Assembly (NCBI GenBank): GCA_026075535.2
Contig: AP026545.1
Span: 3,286,001-3,350,000 of the forward strand
Direction: 5' to 3'
Source of the DNA: Tricholoma matsutake
Taxonomy: Eukaryota; Basidiomycota; Agaricomycetes; Agaricales; Tricholomataceae
DNA length: 64,000 nucleotides
Shown piece after piece: positions 46,162-58,707 of this stretch; position 1 is the first letter of the stretch; each line of letters opens with the position of its first letter. Position numbers and translations under genes: made by a program. A model generated the notes under the pieces. The model saw only the letters and a list, made by a program, of their open reading frames with translations, searched no databases and was not told the DNA's origin.

Positions 46162-47539
46162 TCAATCGACATTCCCGCTTTCTTGAGCAGTACTCTTCTG
46201 TCTGTATTTCACTATCCAAGGGTGCCGTAGGACGGCAGACAGAGCTAAACGTCGCTCGGGCTCGTATTGCAGAAGCTACGGGTTCTTTAGCTTCCAAATA
46301 GAACCGAAGTAACATGGACATACCTTGAATATCAGATCCTTCACCTCCGCTGACAAAGTTGATGGAAATTTTAGATCTACCTTTGCAATCCGTCTGTAGG
46401 TGTCTGCGTATAAGCCACATCAGTTCCATGTAAATTATGTGTGCAAAAGAGTAGAATATCGACTCACTATTCACGCTGGCCCGATCTTCGAAAGGTGGGT
46501 TGCCTATAATGAATTCATACGTCAAAACACCGAGAGCCCAGTAGTCAACTTTCTCGTTGTGTTCTCTCCCCTCCACCATTTCTGGAGGTAGGTAGTCCAA
46601 CGTCCCACAGAGGGTCATCCGTCTATTCCCTGGCGCATGAACACTCCACCCAAAGTCGCCAATCTTCAGCTCGCCGTTGATACCCAAGAGTAGATTCTCT
46701 GGCTTTATGTCCCGATGAATGACGTGTTTGGAATGCAGGTACATCAGCGCATCTGCCATCTGATCGATATACCGAGAACTACGCTTCTCCGAGAAACATC
46801 CGTACTTGCTGAGCTGCTTGTACAGCTCACCCTTTCCCGCAAACTCAAGCATTAGGAAGATTCGCTTGGAGTCGTGGAAGTACCCATATAGCCGGAGAAT
46901 GTTTGGGTGCCGTAAGTTCTGTTGGATCTCGATCTCGCGCCGGATTTGCTTTTCGACTTTGGATTGGACGATTTCGGATTTGTAGAGGGTTTTGAGGGCG
47001 AGGATGTATTTGGGTTCGCATTTGGTGCGCACCATGTACACGCGCCCAAACTTGCCTTTCCCAAGCGGCCTGCCCATGTCGAAGCCGCTTAGGTGCCACT
47101 CTCGGGTAGGGTGTTTACTAAAGGTAGAGGAACTAAGGTTTCAATTAGAGGTGCTGAGAATAGAAGAGATATACCGGGAGACGCTAGAATCTAGGGCAAG
47201 GTCCTCTGCTGCCTCCCCAAAAACCTCCTCTCCTCGTTTCTCATTGTCAATTTCAAGTCCACCATCGTATCTTCCAATGTCTATTGGACGCTGTGGGGCA
47301 TGGGGTTCAGCGTTTTTACTTGGGTATCGCAGAGAAGAAGGTTGAGTCGGTTTATTTGATACATTCGGAAATGGGTTTGGCGCAGCGAATTTAGTGAGTA
47401 GTTTTGATACGTTGGTTTGGCTTGATTGTTTTGTATGAAGAGATCTTGCTGTGGAACTCGATGACGACAAGGGTGCTGCCTTTTTGTTTGAAATTTCGAG
47501 CGCTGCTATTTGCCTTGTTACAGAACCAACAGAGGCCAT
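46162..47539 (-). CDS. Aurora-family mitotic serine/threonine kinase
   Basis: Likely the Ipl1/Ark1 orthologue, the chromosomal-passenger kinase that corrects kinetochore attachment. Exons 47175-47539, 46468-47117, 46324-46403 and 46162-46275 give 402 residues. A Ser-rich N-terminus precedes the kinase domain: Gly loop [11 protein letters not shown], Lys in ALKTLYK, catalytic [20 protein letters not shown] and the Aurora activation loop [16 protein letters not shown] with the activating Thr. The C-lobe ends [15 protein letters not shown] chose the start at MASVGS (good context GACATGG); an ATG 24 bases upstream is in frame. It is divergent to the Hsp104-like gene, and the shared promoter has two ACGCGT boxes. 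Confidence 0.95.
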
Positions 47540-47906
47540 GTCGGAAGTGCACTGATAGCACAATTCCTGGGTATGAATGAGAAAGTAATCAACTCAGAGA
47601 AGTTGTGAAGACAAAAGAAAAGTCGCGTCGAGTTGAAGTTCAACTTGACGAACGCGTCAGTCACGTGAGACCTGAGTAAACTCCCGAGTGGCAGTGCAAT
47701 TACAATTGCAATTGCAGTGCACAATCGAGCGCCCACACTGCGCACTGATTCCACACGTCAATGACATGCCGTACGCGTTCACAAATGAGATAGACGCTCC
47801 AGATCGAAATGCTGTTAGCAACGTCTAGAACTGCTTTGTTAAGGTCCCAGGGCAAATCTGTTAACTGATACCTTAATCCTTCACACTACCCACTACACCT
47901 CTTATC
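47540..47906. promoter_or_regulatory. Divergent promoter of Aurora and Hsp104-like genes with MCB boxes
   Basis: A 367-bp intergenic segment contains ACGCGT at 47652-47657 and again at 47773-47778, plus the E-box CACGTG at 47662-47667. ACGCGT is the MluI cell-cycle box bound by MBF-type factors in ascomycete yeasts; extension to this fungus is inference. Confidence 0.6.
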
Positions 47907-50900
47907 ATGTCTTCGGTTTCATCAAATCATAGCAGCCATGACGAGCAGGAGGTGGAAACATCTTCAAACCACTCCCTGAAACCTGAATTTGCATTCAACG
48001 AGGAGATGGACTCGTTGTGGTTTAACGCTCTCAATTTCGCTAGTACTATCAGCGAGGACCGCCAGTTAATAGAACCCCTACACCTCGCTCTTGTGTCTCT
48101 TTATCAAGATCTCAAAGATTCCTATGACCCCAGACTGATCGGCGCTCCTGTTGTTAAAACTTTGGAAAGGCCTTTGTTTTGGATCGCCATCTCACAAGCT
48201 GCCAAATCTCATTTTCCAGATTCTCTCGTCCAGCATATACAAGCTACGACCTACAAAGATGATACCGAGCTTAGCCTGCCGATATCGATTGGTCAGGCTA
48301 TGTGGCTCAGAGTACAGGAACTTCCAGACCTTATACCCGTGGATTATGAAGAAATTAATGATACCAATGTCAGTTGATAGAGGTCATTATTCCCCAATCC
48401 AACAATATGGCTCATGTTACGATAATCAGATGATTTTGGAAGGTTGCACCGAACAAACTAGGACGGTTCTAGTCAAGGCAAATACAATCCGTGCCAGACA
48501 CGTAAGTATATTTTGTTACCTTGTTTCCGTTGACAAAGTCCTGATATTGTGCCATCTCCGTGAGCGCGACAAATTCATTGCGCCTCATCACGTTTTGCTC
48601 GCTCTTCTGGAGAACGAACATATCAGCGCCATAATCGCAGACCATGACGTGAGCGTGGATGCAATAGCCGATGTTATCCGAAAGTTGAGGAGCAAGCCGG
48701 TGACTGACCCCGACTCAAAGCCGCGATTCGAACTCTTGAATGAGTTGGTTGCTTCGTTACTTACGACGTGCTGCTCTGAATCTCTATCTAGATTCGCGAC
48801 AGATGTGACGAAATTAGCTGAAGAAGGAGTCATTGGTCCCGTTATTGGCAGGGTATGTCACCATTATATCAATATATCCAAAGCTGTAATCTTGACGGGA
48901 CTTCAAAGACTCGCGAAATTCGGCGGCTCATTGCAATCCTCTCTAGACTGTGGGTGTTTAATATTTCCTATTTTTGATTTCTACCCAAATTAATGCAATA
49001 AAATCACATCAAGGTCGAAGAATAATGCCGTGCTTCTTGGTATGTATTGGGAAGGTTTTAGCCCTCAATCTGACTATCATATCATTCCCAGGTGATCCAG
49101 GAGTTGGTAAAACTGCTATCGCTGAGGGTCTTGCCCTGAGAATCGTTCAAGGCGAGGTCCCTGAATCTGTCTGCACTCGAGTGTTCAGTTTGGACTTGGG
49201 AGCAATTCTGGCGACTACAGCTTGCAAATCATCATATGAAATTGTTAGTTCATTCATAAGACATAGATGTCTATCCTAACAACTTAACTCCATCTGAATC
49301 TTTCATTTGTAGGTGCTCGAAGCCATTTTGCAAGGTGTGTATAGGTGTTATGATGCTCGACCAACTATTCGGGTCATGTTGGTTGATGGCTTTTCATATA
49401 GAAATTGCTGACCACGAAGAACGGGGGATCAATGTCATTTTATTCATGGATGACTTAAGCCAAATTACACTCGGAGGATATAGAGACTCAGGGGTTGGCA
49501 TGTAAGTTTATTATGTCTCTCTGTCGATGCTGATCTAAAATAAATCAAACAGTGATGCCGCGACACTCATGAAGCCCTACCTTGGCAAGGGAAAACTGCG
49601 TTGTGTTGGGTGTTCAACATTCGAGGACTACGGGTCTTCCGTTGAAAAAGATGGAGCTCTTGCACGGAACTTCTCACCTGTAAACCCCTCTCCTTTAAAT
49701 TTCTATCGCTAGACTGACTTCCTTTCCACCACTCTCTGGTTCATTCCGAAAGGTCTTCGTTTGTGAGCCAACAGTTACAGAGACAATGGAAGTGCTGCGA
49801 GGGTTGAAAGACGTCTTGCAAAACTACCATGGTGTTCAAATCTTGGATGAGTCGTTCGTAGCAGCTGCATCCATTGCAGCTCAGTTCTTTACTCACAAAC
49901 GGTTCGTTACACGCCATCATTGGAATTCTGTTTCTTTCCCTCGCTCTTTTGTTTCTTGAGATCCAGTTCATTCCCCTGTCTCATTCTTTTTTGCTTGATA
50001 GACTTCCCGATGCTGCCATTGATTTGGTTGATGAGGCATGTGTCATCGTCAAAATCGGAAAAAGTGAAAACTGGGAACAATTGGGAGTGTTGAAGAGGCG
50101 AAAGGTTGCTATCGAGATAGATATCCGTTCTTTGGAGGTAAGTCATACCAGCATTTTACAAACAAGAACCCATTTTCTGATTCGCTATCTCTTACACTCA
50201 TAATTCCTCATTTCACTTCATCAAATGTGATTTGTGTCTGTAGCGATCTGTAGATGAGAATAACGATGAGGAGTTAGAGGGGGCTCGTTCTCGATTGTGG
50301 CAAATCGAGCAACAGATTAGTCGTCTTACATCGTCGAACCTTGCGAACCGAATTGGCCGCACAAAGGTCGAAGACCTGGACAAGAAGATCGAGGAGTTGG
50401 AACAGGAGATGGCCAAGTATGGCCAAGCAGGGTAAGCCTCATAGGATCCTCCTTCACAAAGAAACGATAACTTGTTGCTTACCATACTTTTTTAATGGGA
50501 AGTGAACGGGAAGAGAGGGCGAAATGCCTGACAAAGGTTTTTGAATTGAGAGCCAAGAGACAGGAAGAAGAAAAACAAGCTCTCGAGTCGCGTAGGGATA
50601 GCCTTCCTGATGATGAATCCCTACCTGCCGCCGAGATTTCGCGAGATAAAACGCAACCTGTCTCCAAGCAAACCGTGATACAAGCTGCTTCTTGGCGTAC
50701 GTTTATCCCTTCGGCTGGACCTCACAAGTTACCGAAAAGGATCGGCGTGTCTGAAAGTCTGTCGAATGTAGTGCGTGCACATTGCTTCCTTTTATTTTTG
50801 ACCATTTGTTAATAAAACGTTGTTAGGTTGTGGGTCAGACAGAAGCTGTCGAGGAAGTTTCAGCAGCTCTTCGATGTGTGATGAGTGGATTGACGGACCC

Positions 50901-52309
50901 AGCTCGACCAGTTGCTTCCTTCTTATTTGGTGGTCGTAGTGGGTCAGGTAAAGCCTTGCTAGCCATGAAAGTGAGTTTGTGGCAGTATATAGCGCTCCAT
51001 GACATGCCCTTGTTTAGGATATGTTGATTGTCTTTGCCCTCCCTCAAGCCCATACATATAGATTCTGACATTTCCTGCTAGACTGCTGGCTTTTTACCTG
51101 AATCGTCTGGAAAACCTGTTCGTATCAACGGCAACGACTATGCAGAACCGCATTCTATTTCTCGGCTGGTGAGTTCCAGCGATAGCGTCAAACTGGTTTG
51201 AAATGCTAACTTGGTTCTGGCTCTTCTTATAAGATCGGTACCCCGGCGTGCACCGGTTTTGACCAAGGGGGCGAGCTTACTGAATGCGTCAGACGCAGGC
51301 CTTTCTCGGTCGTATATATCCGCGAGTGAGCCTGCTTTTTTTTCATGTCATTCATGTGAAATATTAATTTTCCTTGTTAAGCATCGAGAAAGGTTGTTCG
51401 GATTTCAGACTTCACATTCAAACTATCCTCGATGAAGGTCTTCTTAGAGATGGGGCAGGGAAAGTAGTAGACTTCAGGTAAGTGCTTAAAGTCTAGTTCA
51501 AAAAATTGTCAATTTCTTACGGATTACGTCCTCACTGATGTTCAACACATTCCTTTTGTCACAGAAATTGTATCATCATCATTACTACAAGTGTTGGCCA
51601 GGACACCTTGAGATATTCACTCCTGGAGGAAGACGAGCGGAAACATTTTGTAAAAGAAATTCAGAAATGGTTTCCCGAGGAGTTCCTTGCCCGACTCGAT
51701 CGACTTGTTGTCTTTGTATGTTTTCTTTCCTTTTCCACGATATCCATACTGCATCGTGGGATCGCTTTCGAAAAGACTCATCGACGTCCCAAATAGAACC
51801 CGATGTCAAAGGACAAAATGTCCATAGTTATCGACACTCGCATGGAGGAAACGAGGAAGCAACTGTCCCAGGTCAAGCTTCACCTAGAGATAGAGGACAG
51901 TGCGAAGGAGGATCTGGCGAAACGCGGATGGTCTCCCACCTTGGGTGTTCGACCCCTCGAGAGAATAATCCGTTCGGAAATTCTGCAACCGCTTGCAACT
52001 CTTCTCCTCGAGGACCGTATTGGCGGAGACTGGACAGTGGTGGTTAGTAGCCACAAGCAAAGACTCTACATTAAACCCGTTAAACTGCCCCGGGACCAAG
52101 TGAGGACAAATGTGGTTCGCAAGACCTCGCGTGCATCAACTCCGTCTTCGACGGATGTCATTCATGGCTTCGGCGAGGCTGGTGTTGGGGAGAGTACTAG
52201 TCCAGGCAGCCCTCCCAGCGCTGAGAGAGAGGATTATCGCACTACAAGTTTTGGATCTATTCCAGGGCCTCCGAAACTTCAACTCCTTCCTCAACGATTA
52301 TTTTTCTGA
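47907..52309 (+). CDS. Degenerate Hsp104/ClpB-like AAA+ protein
   Basis: A class-I Clp/Hsp100 paralogue in many exons (introns mostly 50-105 nt). Order: Clp N-domain ([13 protein letters not shown]), NBD1 (GPVIGR, Walker A GDPGVGKT, Walker B VILFMDD), a shortened coiled-coil M domain (about 50090-50660), NBD2 and C-terminal domain ([16 protein letters not shown]). Many catalytic residues depart from the family: NBD1 Walker B DE is DD; the ALERRF arginine-finger block is ALARNF; NBD2 Walker A ends GSGKA, not GK(T/S); Walker B VVLLDEIEK reads VVYIRDIEK; sensor-1 TSN is TTS; the GYVG pore loop is missing. NBD2 is therefore probably inactive in ATP hydrolysis. The reading frame is intact across all junctions checked, so it is likely expressed rather than dead. 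Confidence 0.85.
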
Positions 52310-53479
52310 GCGATAGTAGTATTTGTTTCTCTGTTCGTGATTGTCGATCTGAAGAACTAGAATATGATTACTCTAGTGTGACAGCTACTGATAAGTAGAA
52401 CTAGGACCCTGTATCTTATCTCCCTGCCACGTCATCTTGATTGCATGGCTTACCCCAGTCTCCTACCCAGCCGCAATTCCGGGGTAGGGAAAAAGTGGTA
52501 CTCGATGTGGAGGCTTGACCCCCCCCCCTACCCCAAAAAAGCAAATTTTATTGGAACTAAGAAAAGCCATCATTTTTCATCAGAGAGCGATGGTAAGCAG
52601 GACATACAATGTTAGAATTTCTTGAGCCACTATCAACAGGTATCCCACAAATACAAGCCATGACTTCCATCATATCCCTTGTTTGCCATGTCCGCCCTCA
52701 CCGTGTCAGTTCTGCATCAATTGTGAACTTGGTTTGATTTACAGTGAGTAATTGAGAAACCTCTGTTGTGTCTAGAGTTAACAGAAAGTGAGCTCAGTTA
52801 TTACCAAGGTATATGGATGGAAACTCAGACCGTGAGCTGAAATAATTGAAAGCCTTCAGAAGCCTACTTTTGTCTTTGTCATTGAAACACTGGCACCAAT
52901 GTAAATGTTGCGTTTTGATACCAGCACGTCGGAGTGAGCCAAAAAAAAATCATTTTTATTGCCTTCAGAAGATGCAAGACGTTCGAAGTTGAAGCTATGT
53001 CAACGAAGTCACTATGCCATCCCGATGTGCTGCATTTTGGGCTAAAAATAGGAAAAAAATTATTTTAAGCCCTTCGGGCTATGACCCTTGATCAGCACAA
53101 CGATCGGTAAGCCTCTCAATCAATGTTACGCCAGGCTGTTCGGACTTAACACTCGTCAGGCCTAGGGACCCCAATGGGCATATATTCCTTGATCGCCCAA
53201 CACCACTAAATCGACATCTCGTCTTGAAAAGTTTCTGGAAATGATGTAATAGCACGATCTGTAAGAGCACAAGCAAAACCTAGAGGAAGATATGGATACA
53301 GAGGATGACAAGTTAATCACCTGGAACACCGAGAACATTGTGAGAACAAGACCAATGATTTGCGCATGTGATGGTCACGCGAGTCACGGTCATATTCTTT
53401 CTTCTTCACCTTTTGGTAGCTGTCGACTCGTTTCGTTCTTTACTAACTTCACTTTCTTTTCAATACACTTTCATTATAT
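52310..53479. other. Intergenic, 1.17 kb
   Basis: No credible gene. A C-rich run with CCCTACCCC lies near 52530, and A-rich and T-rich tracts lie near 52940 and 53050. An ORF starting at 53292 runs into the promoter of the next gene and is rejected. Confidence 0.6.
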
Positions 53480-54787
53480 ATGTATCCCCCACTTGCTGGC
53501 AAACCACCTTTTGCAACAGATGAACCTGATTCTTTTTATGAATCGTCCCCAGTCCCACAGCCAAGGGTCCGCAAACAGCCTCCTCATCTTAACAAGAGAT
53601 CTTCCGCCTACGATGTGTAAGTCTCTTTCTTGTTTCCAAAATTCTATTTAAAATCTCGGTTCCGTAGCTATGATAACTATTTGGGCGATAACGCCACAAA
53701 TCGTCAATCAGGTGTCGGAGCCCTGGGCATGGGACTCTTGAATATGAACGATGATGACGATGATGTAGACGACGATACGCAGTCCAAACCTCAACCCCAA
53801 TCACCTACAACCCCGCCATCATCGAAGCATGCGGCACTCGCGGCGGCCACTTCTGCTGCTAAAAGCCCACGCTCCCCGCCCCCACAGTATATCGCTCAAC
53901 CACGACCAGGTTATGTTGCTCCCATAGCCGCACTTAACCTAGCGCGTCCAGAGGCCGCTGCTTTTCCTCCGCGAAACCTGCCTCCAGCCGCAGGCGAGGA
54001 CCCCTTCGAACTCAAGAACCCTTTCGAAGGCCCGCTCTCATCTCCCCGCACTCCTTACCAGCCTATGCCCTCTCCTTCTCCCTCCATGACTGAACCGCTC
54101 CCGCTCCAGCCTCCCATCACTCCCATCACACCCGTCTTCGCGCGTCCCGCCCAGCCTTCTATCACGTTCTCTGATTCTGCCGTACCACGTCCTCGCAAGC
54201 CTATCATGCGTAGCGATACCGAAGGTACTTTGTTACCGAATCGTGGGGAAAAGGGCGACGACTTCTGGAGGCGTTTCAGCATGGTTGCCAAAGTCGAGAA
54301 CCACGACGGAGGACAGAAACAGAGGTCGGTTTACTCTCTCTCTCTCATTATTGCCCGTTCTGACATTTCCCATTTCCGTCCTTAGTTCCTGGTTAAGGAA
54401 GACACAAGACGGCTCTACCAGGCTCTCTCGCTGGGTCTGGGTCGTTGGCGTCTTCTTCCTTATCGTACGTCCCGCTCCTTCTCTCTTCTTGGCACTCATC
54501 AGTTCATCCACCTACAGTGCATTGGCGGTGGCATCGGCCTCGGGTGGTACTTCTCGCACAACTCGCCATCCCATCAGCAGCCCACAGCAATTGGGGGCTC
54601 GGCGAACGAAATCCCTGGTACCTCCCAAACTACACCCTCCGCCACCGGTCCAGGCGGGTCGTCCGTTCTGCATGTCCAACCCACGTTTACTGTTGCTCGC
54701 CGTGCATCGGAGCCGAGTGGTATACCGGCTTCACACCATTTGGTCGGTGCTGTGCGTAAGCATAAGAAGCGTATGCAATTGCATTAG
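53480..54787 (+). CDS. Conserved-type single-pass membrane protein, function unknown
   Basis: Exons 53480-53616, 53668-54324, 54386-54464 and 54518-54787 join in frame to 380 residues. The N-terminal two thirds are Pro/Ser-rich and probably disordered. A motif YDNYLGDNATNRQSGVGALG lies near residue 46, followed by an acidic run (NDDDDDVDDD). One hydrophobic segment near residue 265-290 (WVWVVGVFFLICIGGGIGLG) crosses an exon junction and is the likely membrane span. No signal peptide is seen, and the C-terminus is basic (VRKHKKRMQLH). The overall build suggests a type II or tail-proximal anchored protein. I recall similar proteins in basidiomycetes, but no function is assigned. Confidence 0.8.
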
Positions 54788-56318
54788 GCTTCTTCATCCT
54801 TGGTGTATAATACACATTGTCCCCTCATCGCATTCCACTGTGCGATAAACCCGATCACGTCATATCCTGTCTTTATCCAGGTAAACATTGATCACCATCT
54901 CCCTCCCTACATGGTGACCACACCCAACCCATTTATACTTATCCTTCAGTATTTATTCCGCATTCACTCTTTTCCCTGCTCTTCGATTTTTAACTTCAAT
55001 AGATACCCTTTCATCAATCCCGCTCCCGTCTTTGACAACTTGCACGTCTTAGCCTTTCCATATCTGGCTCTTCTGTTGCGATTCTGACCATTGGGATTCA
55101 ACTTATTGTTATATACTGGTTAGATGGTGTACCAAATGAATATATATCTTTTCACAGGTTCCGCGGTGTATCGCGATTACCTGAACTTGGCTTGCATAAG
55201 CGGAATAAACAACACACTATTGATCACAGCGTCGACGCGTAATAGGTATGCTTTCCTCATGCAATTATGCGAAACCTTACATTAATCGTATATCAAATAT
55301 TCTGTCAAAAATTTTACTGTGGCCGCTCCCAATTTTGGTGATTTGCTGATGCAGATGCGACTTCACGGTGTACCTTGTCTCAATAGTGACTGAGGGCTCG
55401 AAAAAAAAAAGAAACCCAATGCAAAAGTCAACTGAAGGGACTGCCAGTGTAAGCATGTGGCTAATGGCGATAAGCGCTCTGCAATAGCTATTCAACCTGC
55501 TTGCGAATTCCTGCTTGTTTCGCCGCTCGCGAAGTTTCGTTCTATGGTTATTCAGGTGTCAGATGCTGATGAAGAACATAACCCCATGGCATCAGAAGTG
55601 CGAAACTTGGGTGCTGCTGAGGACTAAGAAGGTCGAAATGGAATCACTCAAAGACCATTCAGAAGCTAGAGCAAGAGGTAGTAGCACCCGCTGGTCCATC
55701 AGCGATGCCGTATGAACAGCATCACATGGATTCGCAATCAAGGTCGATTTCCTCGGATGCTACAGTGAGGATAGCGGGTGTTCTTCTATCCAGTTTCTTT
55801 TCTTCTGGGGTGGCATTGATGTTCTATGAACAGAGGACTGACCTTCATTCAAACCAGAGAAAGTCTCGTCGAGAGTAGGGCACTGCAAAATAATATTTTG
55901 CTGTGCGGAATGGTCATGGTTCGTGGGTGGCGGTGCGGATGATATATATCCAAAGAACCAGAGGTCGTCCCAGCTCCATCTCAGTCGCTTACGCACCCTT
56001 TGGCTTGTCTGTGTTCTGCAATCGCCTTACACCAATCGCCTCTCCGCCTGTTCGCCTCTCTGCATGTCCCTGTCACTCTTACCACACAAGCCCGCATCCA
56101 CCGTCTCTTGTAGGGTGAACTATGAGGAAGGTGCATGTCAGCTGAATTACTCCGCCAAATATCCTGGTCCGCAACAGTGCGAATACTATCGAGGCAACAG
56201 ACTTCTATGAACCGACAGCCAGCCGACACTCGCCGAGATGAGAGAAGACCAGTTACTGAATGGAATACCTATCGCAATCACGGATGAATAAGATGTCCTG
56301 CTGCAGCATGTTATTGCG
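54788..56318. other. Intergenic, 1.5 kb, possibly with gene remnants
   Basis: Short open frames on both strands around 55515-56230 have mixed composition and no domains. I looked by eye for pheromone-precursor ORFs ending in a CaaX box and saw none, but the scan was not exhaustive. Confidence 0.5.
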
Positions 56319-57890
56319 TTATCCCCGAGTGGCTATGCGAGCAGCGGGAGGTGCTACAACTACAGTTTCGAGAACGTTGTCGTAAGGACTGGGTGTGTGG
56401 TGTCTGTCCATGTAGCAGTCGCTGCAATCACTATTTGTGGTCATGGAAGAAAAGGAAACCTGAGTCGGAGGCAGAGCACCGCCAATGTCAACAATGACCC
56501 TTGTCTTGTTTGGGGAAAAGTCAAGGAATTTGAGTCTTTGGGGAGTACGATTGTGAGCGAAAACTAGCGGCAGCAACCCCGCAGGCGCAGGTTTTGTGTC
56601 ATGATCTGCAGACGTTCTAGAGCTGTAAAATAACATATCAGTTGGATTGCACACATGAATAGTGAGTGAAAACACTTTTTAACCCGGAAGCATGAAACAC
56701 ACTGGAAAACATGATATGCAGTCAACCGATACCTCCTGCGTGCCTCCTTGTGGATGCCAAAACATGCAAAGATGACAAAACCATTGAAAACAAAACCCCA
56801 GCGGCGGATTTCTGGTGAATATTTTGCGACCTGGACCGACCGCCAGACGCTAGCCGGTACCAGAACTGGAGAGAAATCTGAATGTATCACCTTCAAACCT
56901 GGCCAGGAATTGGCAGTGATCCAGTTGTTGACGAGCATGTAGAGGGCCACAGGGACTACGCATATGCTACTAAGAGTAGCAATAATTAAGACGCGAACGT
57001 ATTGGCTCATGTCAATGGTATTGTTACTAGACAGAAGTTCACTGAGCCCCGAGTACTTTTGGTAAATGGTATAGATGGTCAGTGCTGGTGAAATGGAATC
57101 AGTCAACGACTCGGAATTCTGGAGCAGAATTGACGGAACAAACTCGAGTACGCGGCACATGCGAGGGAAACCACGACCTGGGATCCAGATCCGATGACCA
57201 TGCTGATGGGATCATCGTCGATGGCTATCGAGCAACCAATGTCCTCGAAAATGATGAACCGCTTGCGTTGCGGGATATACACTGTGACGGTCATTTTTAA
57301 TAAAGTTTTTCGGTGATACATACTATGAGCATAAAGCGTACTGAGAATGACGAATATCAAAGGAATACCGAGTCCTAAGGCTAAGTCGAGCATTATTGCA
57401 CGGTGTTTCTAGTTAAAGACGCATAAGGTGTTGAAAGACAGATCATCAGATGCGAAGAATACCTGGGTTGTAGTTAAGGGCATGTGCCCGATGGTTATAA
57501 GATAAACACGGCGCGTGGTACACAGAACGGCTACTGGTATTGCGATAATGCTGGAAAGATAAATACGAGAAGCTGGATCTTTATGCATAAATTGGACCGG
57601 GTGGCAAAGGAAATGGACAACTCACATATATCACACCAGACTGGTGCTGGGTTATTTACATTATCATTCCAGATGACGGAGTTGATAAAGTAATTCAGAC
57701 AGGCCAGCGCTGTCCAAGCCATGTTGAGACATATTCCTATATTCCAGGCTGATTATGACAGAACTTGAGCTCATACGACACCCTGCCATAAAATAAAATA
57801 ATCACCTTGCATGTGTCGTCGAAGGGGGATACAGCAAAACACAAAGGTTATGAAGGAAAAAACTGAGAATATCCTGTTGGAAGTGGTCAT
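56319..57890 (-). CDS. STE3-type pheromone receptor (7-TM GPCR)
   Basis: Fungal lipopeptide pheromone receptor, plasma membrane, coupled to a G protein and MAP kinase pathway. Exons 57806-57890, 57626-57748, 57463-57572, 57324-57408, 57159-57281, 56655-57084 and 56319-56622 join in frame to 419 residues. Family blocks are in order: FSVFSFITFVFCCIPL (TM1), QAWNIGICLNMAWTALACLN (TM2), PAPVWCDIS, IIAIPVAVLCTTRRVY (TM3), LALGLGIPLIFVIL (TM4), the signature RFIIFEDIGCS, LSELLSSNNTIDMSQYVRV, VALYMLVNNW (TM6), WGFVFNGFVIFACFG (TM7) and a cytosolic tail. The last intron is only 32 nt; if retained, the tail ends at 56564. It may be a B mating-type gene or a non-mating STE3 paralogue. No pheromone gene was recognised nearby. 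Confidence 0.93.
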
Positions 57891-58699
57891 ACTAGGCGTA
57901 TATAGCGCTCAGAGAGATGTTATACGAAGGGGTGACTTTTCAATCTCACCTTTCTCATCAAGGTATTTAACATGGCTCCACGTCTTCATGTTGTGCTTTT
58001 AAGCAGATCTACCACTTTAACTGCATGCGAAGCTGGTGGAGTGACACTGACAATGACCCAACTTTAGATCAGACACATGTCCTAGATTATGATGGAGTGC
58101 ATGCTAGGCTGCTAGGGAACTGACTGTTTCAATAGAAATGACCGGATTCAATTGTCCAGATTCCACGGACAGGAGTGTATCAAATTTTAAAGTTTAATTG
58201 TACTGGCAGTGGTTGGAGAGGTTGTAACATATACTTAGGTAAGGGCGCTTGTGTGTATATGTTATATGTGGTGCAAACGGCCTCGGCTCGATGCTGATTG
58301 GCTAGTACTTAATTAAGGCGCACTCCCACTGCGTCTCGCGCAGGATTCGAGCTGCAAGAATGCGTTCTTTGGCTGGCTCACTGTCTTTATCTACTCATCT
58401 CCGAGTCGTCGGTACACATGTACAGTCAGGGGTGATACCAACCTCACCGTTCAATAGGCCTACTAGGTAGATTGCCGGCCTACTGCCACCTATGATCAAC
58501 GGTCCCCATGAAACAGCCAACCGCACGTCAGAATATGAAGTAGTTTGCCAGCGGTTTCGTTCCACGTTTACATAAATTTGCTAGCCTCAAATTGTTTCCT
58601 TTAATTAAAAGGCAGTGTGTCTGTATACTAATCAATGCTGTGTTTTAGCAGCTGCAGCCTATGTTGATCATCACAAACTTTATTGCAGCTATTTGCAGA
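57891..58699. other. Promoter side of the receptor gene, 0.8 kb
   Basis: No gene was recognised. A partial by-eye check for Cys-aliphatic-aliphatic-X-stop on both strands found only unconvincing matches. Confidence 0.5.
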
Positions 58700-58707
58700 A
58701 CGATAGG

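Noticed and set aside
53292..53651. Plus-strand 119-codon ORF starting MDTEDDK
   Set aside because: It runs through the promoter and first exon of the membrane-protein gene in another frame; composition turns to random after about 40 codons.
57891..58300. Candidate pheromone CaaX tails (e.g. Cys-Ile-Lys-Phe-stop at about 58168)
   Set aside because: No suitable upstream start and frame, and the residues are not aliphatic at the required position.
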